64,000 nucleotides of DNA from Dendrobium chrysotoxum (lineage: Eukaryota > Streptophyta > Magnoliopsida > Asparagales > Orchidaceae). A model generated the notes under the pieces. It was not told the origin of the DNA. It saw only the letters and a program-made list of their open reading frames with translations, and did not search any database. Numbering within the stretch: the first letter of the stretch is position 1; each line of letters begins with the position of its first letter. The stretch is taken from contig CM034306.1 of the NCBI GenBank assembly GCA_019925795.1, forward strand, positions 46,804,758-46,868,757. Reading direction: 5' to 3'. Below are positions 53,851-64,000 of this stretch, piece by piece. The translations under genes and the position numbers were made by a program.

Positions 53851-55846
53851 ACACTTTAAATCAAGCCTTAAATTTATTCAAAACTCTCTCAAACTCTCAT
53901 TGTCATTTCCTCCTATTGATTTGACTCTAATTGAACTCTTGACTTAGTTAACAGTTGACCTAGTCAACTGGACCCAAATCCAATCAAAATTGACCCATGT
54001 GACTCAATTCAATACACTCAATCAAATCAAACTTTTTAAATCTTATCAAATCATTCAAAATATCAAACCTATCTCAAAACATGTTTCAAACCCATTCAAA
54101 CTCATTTAAATCAAACCATGGTTCTTTTGACCAAGTCAAGTCATTTTAACTTGGTCAAACCCATTCAAAACTTTTTATATTACTTCAAACTTCAATTTCA
54201 TGGCCCAACTTTGATTTCATATTCCCTTCAAACCACTCCATGGTGCCACCTTGCTGGCCATGTCACCTAGTTTGACTAGTTGACTGGTCAAACCAGTCAA
54301 GCATTCAAAATCAAAGGTTTATGATAGTCAAAGTTGGTCAAATGACCTACTAAGGCTAACATAACTTTACTTAAACCTCTCCAGCTGCTTAGAGAGATTC
54401 CAAAACCTTCTTAGGGTGTATTCCAGCCCTTGGATGGGGATCCAATGGTTTGGATCATTCCTACATACTAAGGTGGGGACTAAAGTCACTTTACATGTGG
54501 CTTGTCCTTTCCATGTGCTCTCCCATCTGCTCCTAACAATCTCTTGGACAGATGGCAACATCTGAGGAGCTCTCCAAGTCATCCCAGCCATCCATTTGGC
54601 ATGGGGATGATTGAATAGGCTTAAAACCCTAAAATTAAGCTGATTCATCTCCCAACCTTCTCTCACTTAATCCCTTTCCTCCAGAGCTATTCAATCCCTC
54701 AAAAGCTCTCAAAAATCTTCTCCAGACATTTCTATAACTGTCTCAAGATTTCCCCCATCAGATCTTAGTCCTCAAACCCTCATTAGTGAAGAGAGAGGGA
54801 GCTAGAGAGAGAAAGAAGGTTTTTCCAGTTAACTCAAGATCCAGCCATAATCAGGTCCTGAGCTCTTCATCAAAGTTGTAGGGGACTTCTCCAGGAGCAA
54901 AAGGAGATTAAAATCTCAAAAATCCAACGGCTAGATTGTGAGTTATTCTAGTTTTAATTTTAAAATCAAGTTTGAAACTGTAGCAAATCTACAGTGCATG
55001 GAGCCCTTAAACTCCAGTCATTGGAAGATTATGTTACCATAATTCTATGTTTCGAATTTCATAAATTTTCATCGAGTATTTTAGAAGATATTGGCATTTA
55101 ATGTTTTATTCAATATCTGAACTGCTGGTAATCGGAAGATCTAGACCGTCCGATCGACGATCAGACGGTCCAGATAAGTTCAAGCCACGCGGTCTGGCCT
55201 GGGCTTCGAACCTGCGTCTCCTGGGCTTACCGTGTGGTGACGTGGCTTAATCCTGGCCCTTCATGCAGTTAGAGCTGATCCGATGGTTAGCATAAGCCGC
55301 TGATGTGTTTAAGTTGTTCTCCTAGGCTTGACACCTGTCTTAGGACAGCGGCGGCGCGGTGCCGCATACCCAATCATTACCAATGATTGGTTTGGCAGCG
55401 CCAATGATTAGTTTGACCTGAAAAAAAAAATATTTAAATGCTCAGAAACTTCTAAAATTCATAGAAATTTCATTTTTTATCCAAATTGGGTGTCCTTGAG
55501 CTTGTTGGAAAGCTCTTAACGTCTATTTTATTTTAAAAATAATTTCAAACAATTTTCACCATTGGGTTTAGAGAAAAACAGAGATGATTATTTTCTATTT
55601 TTCTCACATTTCTCAAGATCCAATGGTCAAATTGACCTCAAATTTGGATGGCTTATATTAGGGGGAATCCTTAACCTACCCTAATTTTCTTGGGTCATGT
55701 TTTGACCAGAATTTCTATGAATTGAATTTTCAAATGTATGGGTCCATTTTGGACCCATAAATTTAAAAATTCATAATTTGTTTTTATATGCTTAGCATTA
55801 GGATATATGCTTGCTGTGATATGATTTTTTAGTTGTATTCTAAGGG
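53851..55846. other. LTR body without genes
   Basis: TTGAC/GTCAA cores stay frequent to about 54350. A possible transcript leader region lies at 54360-54960, with CT-rich and GA-rich stretches. Two hairpins stand out: GACCGTC...GACGGTC at 55146-55172, and the perfect 9-bp stem CCAATCATT/AATGATTGG at 55370-55390. The GC-rich 55180-55360 has no open frame of interest. Confidence 0.55.
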
Positions 55847-58240
55847 TTAGATTAACATTGATTCAAATCCTATAACTTAGTGACACTTAGGAACAATAAT
55901 TAAGGACGAGTCTTAGAGAACTTAGGCAAACTCTTGGATCCACACACATATATCCTTTAGGGATGAAACATCAAACATAGAGAACTTAGTGACACCGTAC
56001 CTTAGGATTAGTGTACACTATCAAACTTGACCTCAATCAAACTTAAATCAATCGATTAATCATTAAACCACTTAAAAAGATTTAATTAAAGTCAAACCCT
56101 TAATTAAGCCTCAAAACTTCTTTAAATTCAATTGACTTGAAATTCAAACCCCTTGAGTTTAGTGACTTTCCTTGCTCTAGGGAAAATTCTCACTAAAGTT
56201 TGAATTCTTCAAACTCCTTAATCAAACCCCTTAAGATTAAGCCTTAATTAAGCCCTCAAAACTTCAAAAGAAATTTAATAAATCAAATTTAAAACACAAA
56301 AATACATATAGTATCTCAGATTAATCCTAATTGAACTCTTAACATAAGAAAATTAAAACCCCCTTGATTTGACATTAACTTTAAGCTTAATTGAATTTTA
56401 AATAAAATTGAATATTTAATTAATTTAATTAATTAAAAATGATTAAAAATTCTAAATAATTCTTAAACAGTTGATAATCCCTCCTTAGATCATTCCTGAT
56501 CTTTGGAGGTGATTTCAAGGAGTTTAGAGTTCATTTGGACTCAAATCATTAAAACACCCTTAATTAAAAAATTAAATAATTCAAATAATTTTCAAATTTT
56601 GATAATTTAAAAATCATAACTATTTCAAGAAAATCTCAAATTGATCAAACTCAAAGTCATTCAACTCAAACGAAAATCTAAAATCTATCAAAAACATCAA
56701 ACCTTCAAAAATCATTTAAAATCCATAAAATTTCAATCTAACTTTAAAACCTGCAATCAATCAATCTTAATTAAGATTCATCAAACTTCAAACCTTAAAT
56801 TAAACCTAATTCATTTAATCATACCGGGTACCACTGGGTAACCCAGGCCTACGAGGCTATTAAATTAGCCCCAAGGAAGGTGAAATAAACTTCACGGTCT
56901 CGGTGAGCAACAAAGGTAGTATCCAACAAATAATTAAGAATCGATCTTAAAATTAATTTCAAATCATTAAGACTTAAACTTTGATCTAAATCTTCCCTTA
57001 AGCCTTTCAACCAACCAGAACATTAAATAACTTTAACCAAGTGCCCGATACAGGACATATCCAAACCACACAGCCTGTTACACACACCTAGATTGACTTG
57101 TTAGGACATGAACTCTAGCTTTAAGTTAGGCCGATGTTCCTTTCTATTTTAAGATATGTTAATATGCACACAAAATGAGAGTGGCATTTTAGTTTAGATA
57201 ACATAGACATAGGTTCACTATTTACAGACCTGTGCACTTCATATGTGTCAGCCTAGGATTAGGTCCCCAGCCCCTTGGCTTACGAGGTCCCCTTGAATGA
57301 GGTAACCCATGGTTGCTAACAAGGATCCTCTGGTCGACATTTGACTAAGTAGGCTAAGGACACCGATGAACCTGGGACGATGGAAAACCATGGGATCTTG
57401 ACCGGGGACGTCATACCCACTTGGTAGGTTAGTCTCTACCCTCACTTCCTGGGCATTCTCCCGATCTGGTGATCGGGAATATAAGCCCCAACTTTCTGAT
57501 AAAATTGATCATTCAAACTAAATATTTCTTTCCATCCAATTCAAGCCCAACACTTAGGATAGGTTGGGGTGTTTCTGAAGCGATTCAGGATCTCAAAACA
57601 CCTCCTACTCTTCTTCCTTTGACTCCAGAAATAAGTGTTCAATTTTGAACCAATCCCATTTGAAAATTCCAGTCCCTACCTTCTTTGATATCAAACGTTG
57701 AAATCTTAAATAAAATTCATATCGCTATTTTAATCGAGAGTTTTCGTAGGAAATTTCTGGTTCCCTATGATGTAATTAACTACGAGGGCTTGCGCTCGTA
57801 GGAGATTTAGAAACCCAAACCTGATTTTTAAAATTAAATTTTCAAAACATTCAATTGATTATCTTTGGGAAATTCAAATACAACGATAATTATTGTCATT
57901 TTCAAATGATTAATAATGAGCGACATTTTCTTTCTCCGGATAGATATGTCGTTCTATTATTATAACTTTGATCATGAAATTAATGATCTCTTTGCTATAT
58001 CATTGTAGTCGAATATTGGATTAAATATCATTTTGATTCTTCGGGATCATATGTTGTTTCTCCTTGAGTTTGACTACGATAATCAGGATAAATCAAGATT
58101 TGTAATCGGAACCTATTAGGGAACGATATGTTCACCTTCCGAGATGATATATCATTCATAATAAGTGTTCGATTATAAAATCAAAATTCCAGAAATTTAA
58201 GTTTTCCAAAGAAAATTAAACTCTTTTTCAAACTATAACA
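55847..58240 (+). repeat. Direct repeat, copy 1 (LTR 3' part)
   Basis: This stretch is repeated at 59655-62236 in the same order: GACGAGTCTTAGAGAA (55905), TACCGGGTACCACTGGGT (56823), GACCGGGGACGT (57400) and the CTACGAGGG-TTGCGCTCGTAG hairpin (57780). In the best-preserved part (57250-57440) about nine of ten bases agree by eye. It ends CTATAACA at 58240, compatible with an LTR terminus, but no primer site follows. Confidence 0.85.
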
Positions 58241-59654
58241 TTCTCCAACATATTTTACTGCTATGGTTTAAAGTATCTTACCACTTAGTCTATATGTATC
58301 CTTTTACATCTGATAACAGATTTTATTCATGTGTATTCTTGTATAATATTTAATATTTGAGTGAAGTCCATTTAGTAGTTATTTTACTGTTGTGTTTGGA
58401 GAAACTTCTATTAACTGATGGATACGAATGCTTTTAAAAATTTAATAAGTTTGTATATAAACTCTTTGAGTTCAGTGATAAACATATTCTTTTATGAATT
58501 TTTGTCGTCAATGCCATGTATATTGCTAACCCGTTATTATAACAGGTTGCTTGAAGTTATAAATCATGTCAGTAAGTAATATACATTTCATTTGATTTGG
58601 TGTGGTCAGATTTTTTGTATAGCTTCAATCGTTGTGATTGCATCACAAAGTTTTAATTTCATATCTATACATATTAATTTCTAGTTGAGAGATTGAATGT
58701 TGAAATTCTCCCATTTAAAAAAATTTATGGCTACATGTGCGTAGAAGATATTTCATTGATCTTGCATTTCTTTGTTCTCTTATTTCCAATGCTTTACATG
58801 AATGTGTTATGATGTTTTCTAGTGAAGATTTAAAAAGGAGGGGTTCTGCTCCGACATTTGTTAATTAGTAGTGTCATTTTGTTTGATGATCTCTTGACTT
58901 AAATAAAAAAAATGTCGAACTTTAATTTCTTTCGCATCTTGAGAAGGATTAGAAATTATATATGTTCCCATTTAAAACTCTCATAACAAAGAATTGTGCT
59001 TCTTGTATTTTACAAAATAATTCTTCGTTAGTTATTCAAACATGTGTATTGTGGTGGAGGCAACCAAGATTTCCCTTGATAGGTTTTATCTACTTATGTT
59101 TAATTAATGATTGATTTCTTATGATATGTTTTTTTGACGTTGAATTGAAGAGTCATAACTATCTTTGGAAAGTTTTGCAAGCATCAGTCTTCTTGTAGTG
59201 ATCATGCATGCTGATTTGCTTTTCTAAGATTCTATATATGCTGAAATTATTTCTTGCAAAATAACAAACATTTTGAAATTGCTTTAATAATTTGATTTAA
59301 TTTATATTTTTCATATATTCATTTATATGTTGATTCTTAGTAGTTTCCATATTCACATACATGATATTCTGACACCTCTTTCTCTCTTTGCCTTTTTGCG
59401 AGATATTGGTGGAGTTGATTGGGGCTAGAGCCAAGGAGCTTCAGTCACCCCTATTCCTTTTAAATGGGGGGGCTACGACTGGAATCACTGTTGACTAGCT
59501 CAGTTGATAAGGTAAGTTTTCTCAAAACTTAGAAGACCATAGGGCTCTTAGATTTCCCTGTTGAGTTATTCCCCTAGCCTTAAGTTCTTGCAGTAACTCC
59601 TGCATTTAGTTAATTTTTGCCATCGACGTAGCTTATTTACATTCATGTGTATGT
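58241..59654. other. Spacer between the two direct repeats, origin unknown
   Basis: AT-rich, no recognised protein. Near 59400-59520 the words CAAGGAGCTTCAGTCACCCC and GGGGGGGCTACGACTGG stand out from the background. It may be an inserted and decayed element. Confidence 0.5.
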
Positions 59655-62236
59655 ATAAGGGTTAGAGACATTGATTGCAAACCCATTACAACACTAGTGT
59701 CATTTAAGGATAATAATTAAAGACGAGTCTTAGAGAATTTAGGCAAACTCTAGGATTCACACATATATTCTTTAGGGATGAAACATTAAACATAGAGAAC
59801 TTAGTGACACCATACCTTAGGATTAGTGTATACTATCAAAATTGACCTCAATCAAACTTAAATTAATCGATTAATCATTAAATCACTTAATTGATTTAAT
59901 TAAAGTCAAACTCTTAATTAAGCCTCAAAACTTCTATAAATTATAATAAATCAAAATTAAACTTAGGAAATATACACAACACCTCAAACTGACTAGGATT
60001 CAATGCTCAACACATAAAAAATAAAATCAATCAGATTTGACTTCAAATTTAAGAATAATTTAATAATAATTAAAATTTAATATTTAATTAATTTAACTAA
60101 TTAAAAATGATTAAAAACTCCAAAAATATCTCAAATACTTGATAATCCCTCCTTAGATCATTCCTGATCTTTGTAGGCGATTTCAAGAAGTTTGAAGTTC
60201 ATTTGGACTCGAATAATTAAAACACCCTTAATTAAACAATTAAATAATTCAAATAAATCTCAAAATTTGAAAAATCATAACTACTTCCAAAAAATCTCAA
60301 ATTAATCAAATTCAAAGGCATTTAACTCAAATAAAAATCTAGTATTTATCAAAAATATCAAACCTTTAAAAGTAAGTTAAAGTTAAAAAGTTAACAATCT
60401 AGTCAAACTTAAGTTAAAATCAAGTCAAAATTTTAATTATAATAAAATGTAGAAAAATCCAAATCCAGCATACTTACAGCCTAACTGATCATCTTAAGAT
60501 CTAATATTTTAATAAAATACTAATTCTCCAAAAATCATCCTTAATCTAAAATTTAAATTTTAACCGCTTTAATTAAATACATTAAATAATTCAAATAACT
60601 TCAAAAAAATTAAATACTTGATTTAAAGATCTAAAAATTTTCAATCAAACTTTAAAACTAGCAATCAATCAACCTTAATTAAGATTCATTAAATTTTAAA
60701 CCTTAGATCAAATCTAATTTATTTAATCATACCGGGTACCACTGGGTTACCGAGGCCAGCGAGGCTATTAAATTAGCCCCAAGGAATGTGAAATAAACTT
60801 CACGGCCATGGTGAGCATCAAAAGTGGTATCTAATAAATAATTAAGAATCGAACTTAAAGTCAATTTCAAATCATTTAGACTTAAACATTAACCAAAATC
60901 TTTCCTTAAGCCTTTTAACCAACCAGAACATTAAACAACTTTAACCAATTACCTGATATAGGACATATCCCAGCCACACAACCTGCTACACACACTTAGA
61001 TTGGTTTGTCAAGACATAAACTCTAGCTTTAGGTTAGGCCAGTGTTTCTTTCTATTTTTGAGATGTGTTAAACTGCATACATAGTGAGTGTTGATTAATT
61101 ATTGCTTAATATATTGAATTCCTATGATGATTATTTTTAATGCTTGTGGTGGCATCTTAGGTTAGATAATATAGATATAGGTTCACTGTTCACAGACCTG
61201 TGCACTTTTTATTTGTCAGCCTAGGATTAGGTCCCCAACCCCTTGGCCTACGAGGTCCCCTTGAATGAGGTAACCCATGGTTGCTAATAAGAATCCTCTG
61301 GTTGGCACTCGACTAAGTAGGCTAAGGACACCGACGAACCTGATATGATGGAAAACCATGGGATCTTGACCGGGGACGTTATACCCACTTAGTAGGTTAG
61401 TCTTCACCCTCATCTCCTAGGCATTCTCTCGATCTAGTGATTAGGAATATAAACCCCAACTTTCTAATAAAATTGATCATTCAAACTAAATATCTCTTTC
61501 AATCAAATTCAAGCCCAACACTTAGGATAGGTTGGGGTATTTTTGAAGTGATTTAGAAGCTCAAAACACCACCTACCCCTCTTCCTTTGACCTCCAGAAA
61601 TAAGTGTTCAACCTTGAACCAATCCCATTTGAAATTCCAGTCCCTACCTGCTTTGACATCAAGCTTTGAATTCTAAAATGAAATTTATATCGCTATTTTA
61701 ATCGAGAGTATTCGTAGGAAAATCTTTATTTTTCTACGATGTAATTACCTACGAGGGATTGCGCTCGTAGAAGATTTGAAAACCCAGACCTAATTTTTAA
61801 AATCAATATTTTCAAAACCCTTAATTAATTACCTTTGGGAAATCAAACAAAAAAAATGGTAATCGTTATCGTCATATTTAAATAATTAACAATGAATGAT
61901 ATTTTATTCCTTTGGGATGATATATCATTTATTGATATAATTTCAAATATGAAATCAACAATAATTTATCCAGATTATCGTAGCCAGATATTTGACTGAA
62001 CTTTATTTTGATCCTTTAGGATCATATGTGGTTCCCTCCTGAATCTAGTTACGATATTCAGGATTAGATTTGTAATTCTAAATTTAAGCCCATCAGGAGA
62101 TTGTATATCTACCTTTCGAGTAGTGTATCATCACTAATGGATGTTAAATTTTAGAATTCAAATTTAAATGTCAATTTTAAATTATTCCCAAAGATAATTA
62201 ATATTTTTAAAACTACATTTTTAATCAAAATAAAAA
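59655..62236 (+). repeat. Direct repeat, copy 2 (LTR 3' part)
   Basis: Counterpart of 55847-58240, with about 150 bp more (around 60365-60530). Offset to copy 1 grows from about 3.8 to 3.97 kb across it. It leads directly to the primer-site-like motif at 62237, so this copy holds the true LTR end. Confidence 0.85.
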
Positions 62237-62254
62237 TGGTAACTCTACTGGGGA
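62237..62254 (+). other. Possible primer binding site (TGGTAACTCTACTGGGGA)
   Basis: The motif resembles the TGGCGACTC-CTGGGGA type of primer site I recall from Tat/Ogre-like plant elements (not complementary to initiator Met). It stands exactly where copy 2 of the LTR end stops matching copy 1. The exact tRNA was not checked. Confidence 0.5.
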
Positions 62255-62548
62255 AACTCTCTCTCTCCATCTTTAATAGTGGTACAAATTTAGTTGCATC
62301 GGTAGTTTTGACTACCTTTCTTCCGTTGGTCTCACCCCCATTTCTTCCTTGGGTGAGTGTGGCCAACTCAATTAAGTCATATGAAAAGAGTGGTGAGTGT
62401 AGGAAACCTCCCTCCAAGTCTGGCTTTAACATTTTGCCTCCAAGTTTATTGGTGGAGCAAAAGAGTCAAGCCGAGCTTTTTAAAGTCTTCCTGTATATGT
62501 TGCAAACTCACATGCAAATAAATCACAACATGCTAAGTTTCACAATTT
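62255..62548 (+). other. Remaining internal region after the primer site
   Basis: About 290 bp with a CT-rich start. An open frame (62236-62586) is not similar to anything I know. It is the only non-LTR part of the element. Confidence 0.45.
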
Positions 62549-62918
62549 ATATGTGGTTCCCTCCTGAATCTAGCTGTGATATTTAGGATTAGATTTGTAA
62601 TTTTAAATTTGAACCCATCAGGAGATTGTATCTCTACCTTTCGAGATAGTATATCATAACTAAAGGATGTTCAATTTTAGAATTCAAATTTAAATGTCAA
62701 TTTTAAATTATTCCCAAAGATAATTAATATTTTTAAAACTATAATTTTCAATCGAAATAACAATCTCTAGGATAAAATATATTTTTAAGCGTGATTTTAA
62801 AACTATTTTATTTTGATTTAAGCATTTAATCGAGTCAACTAGCATGCATCGCATTAAAAATAAATTAAAATGAGTCTAAAATTTAATTATATTTTACTTT
62901 AAGCATCAATTACCCAAC
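62549..62918 (+). repeat. Second copy of the LTR tail and short spacer before the next LTR
   Basis: 62549-62770 repeats 62024-62236 (ATATGTGGTTCCCTCCTGAA, then CATCAGGAGATTGTA and AAATTATTCCCAAAGATAA) and ends AATAACA. From 62771 to 62918 the sequence is AT-rich and unique in the window. Confidence 0.8.
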
Positions 62919-64000
62919 TGTTGACCTCATTTTTGTATGAGATCAGTAGGACCAATCTAGACCTTAGGATCTTTCCAATCCTTAGGACCAATCTTGACCC
63001 TAAGATCAATATAATCTTAGATCAATCTAGACTTTAATATCAATCTAGATTCAAATCAATCCTAACACCATATTAATTTTAAACTCAATTCAATCAAACT
63101 CCAAGTTAATCTAAACTCTAAGATCCTCCTAGACTCTAGATCTTAGAATCTATTCTAGACCTTAGGATTCTACCAGACTCCAGATTATATGATCTTCTTA
63201 GGCCTTAGGACCTATTCTAGACATTAGGATCTTTCTAGAGGTTAAACCCTAGGACTCTCCCATATCCTAGGATCCTTTATAAACTCTAGATTTTAAATCT
63301 ACCTAAATCCTAAGATCATTCTAGATCTCAGACTCTAAGATCCCTAGACCCTAAGACTTCATTCTAGGATCTTCCTAGACTTCAGTCCCTAGGATCTACT
63401 CTAGACCCTAGGATTCCGTTAAGCTGATCTAGACCCTACGATCTACTCAAAATTTTAGGATTCCTCTAGATAATTTCAAATTTCAATTCAATCTAGACTT
63501 AATTCAAATTTAGATATTCAAACCCAAAATCTAGATCAAATCCAGATTTCCAGACTCAAATCTATGGCCAAAGGTCATAGTCCTGAAAGCCTTTTCCAGC
63601 AAATCTTTAAACACTTCAAGACCCAGTCAAATGACTTCTGATTCAGAGTCTGTCAGCTGCATACGGATGTGACATGTCTCTAGAGGAAACCCTCTAAATT
63701 TGAGCTCATTCTAAGATCTCTAACCCCAAAAATTGAATTGATACCCAAAGGCTGTAAAACCTTCAAATATTTATGACATATGCCACTAGACCTATCACCT
63801 AGTAGATTTTGACTTTGGAGCTTTCTCCAAAGCCTCCAATCACTTCCAGACCCTTGATTATGACTCATTGAGCAATAAACTGCATTTTTTGGACTCATTT
63901 TGACTTCCAGTTGACTAGAGTCCAAAATCACCAAAATACCCCTTTGGGGTGTGAATAATCACTTTGGACTAAATGAGCTCCAAATCACATGCAACCACCT
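62919..64000 (+). mobile_element. Start of the second giant LTR, cut by the window's right edge
   Basis: TGTTGACCTCATTTTTGTATGAG opens it. The CTAGACC block (62940-63480) follows, then the shared stretch AAAGCCTTTTCCAGC, and finally the first ~157-bp unit (from 63902). It matches 51720-53280 with a block-length difference of about 0.4 kb. Confidence 0.85.

Larger units (their letters stand above)
51720..62236 (+). mobile_element. Giant LTR of a Tat/Ogre-like retrotransposon with internal duplication
   Basis: The start TGTTGACCTCATTTTTGTATGAG recurs at 62919 and the following ~1.1 kb is shared, so this is an LTR start. The far end is set by a primer-site-like TGGTAACTCTACTGGGGA at 62237. The 10.5-kb span includes an apparent duplication (55847-58240 and 59655-62236) around a spacer (58241-59654). 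Without it the LTR would be about 6.5 kb, within the range of the largest Ogre-type LTRs. No coding region is present. The assignment to the Tat/Ogre group rests on LTR size and the primer-site type. Confidence 0.55.

Noticed and set aside
57248..57445. Minus-strand open frame conserved at 61216-61413
   Set aside because: Conservation is explained by the LTR duplication. No domain is present, and the plus strand carries the LTR sense.
1..64000. CRISPR array, bacterial operon, rRNA or organelle DNA
   Set aside because: No regular repeat-spacer pattern, ribosome-binding sites or rRNA segments were seen. All recognisable parts are plant nuclear repeats.

Overview
This is a gene-poor, AT-rich stretch of an angiosperm (probably dicot) nuclear genome. 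The evidence is plant-specific repeat lineages: a SIRE-type Ty1/copia element, a Tekay-type chromovirus, a Tat/Retand-type Ty3/gypsy element with an extra RNase H, L1-like LINEs with DUF4283 ORF1 and a terminal RNase H, RTE-like LINE remnants, CACTA transposons and MITEs. There is also one plausible host gene, an HSP20-like gene of the RTM2-like type. All coordinates and domain calls come from reading the sequence. No alignment or database search was run, and the species cannot be named.

Layout. 1-5390: SIRE-like copia element on the minus strand, cut by the left edge, whose LTR carries an array of 15-bp palindromes. 6245-8750: internally deleted LINE (minus). 9525-11605: possible terminal-inverted-repeat element holding an RTE remnant. 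12670-19200: degenerate but nearly full-length LINE (plus). 21178-29205: complete, decayed Tekay chromovirus (minus) with both LTRs. 29206-35400: decayed Tat-type gypsy element (plus), interrupted by a 982-bp CACTA element with a clean 3-bp target duplication. 35401-41310: LTR-like sequence split by a 3416-bp CACTA element, which holds a broken tnp2 gene and an RTE remnant that is itself split by a 425-bp Tourist-like MITE. 41311-42420: diverged relative of the SIRE-like LTR. 43353-45030: HSP20-like gene with an apparent duplicated, phase-compatible cassette exon. 45420-48760: three LINE fragments. 48760-64000: repeats dominated by a giant LTR that starts at 51720 and again at 62919. It contains CTAGACC/TAGGATC short repeats, a ~157-bp tandem array rich in TTGAC cores, and a ~2.4-kb duplication.

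The elements do not cooperate as a pathway. They form a layered insertion history. The order is clear in two places: a CACTA element inside the Tat element, and a MITE inside an RTE remnant inside a second CACTA element inside LTR-like DNA. Nearly all transposon proteins carry stops, frameshifts or lost catalytic residues. The candidate previously undescribed features are the palindrome array of the SIRE-like LTR, whose two arms have both drifted in the second LTR while staying complementary in the best copies; the 157-bp TTGAC-rich array in the giant LTR; and the duplicated in-frame exon of the HSP20-like gene.
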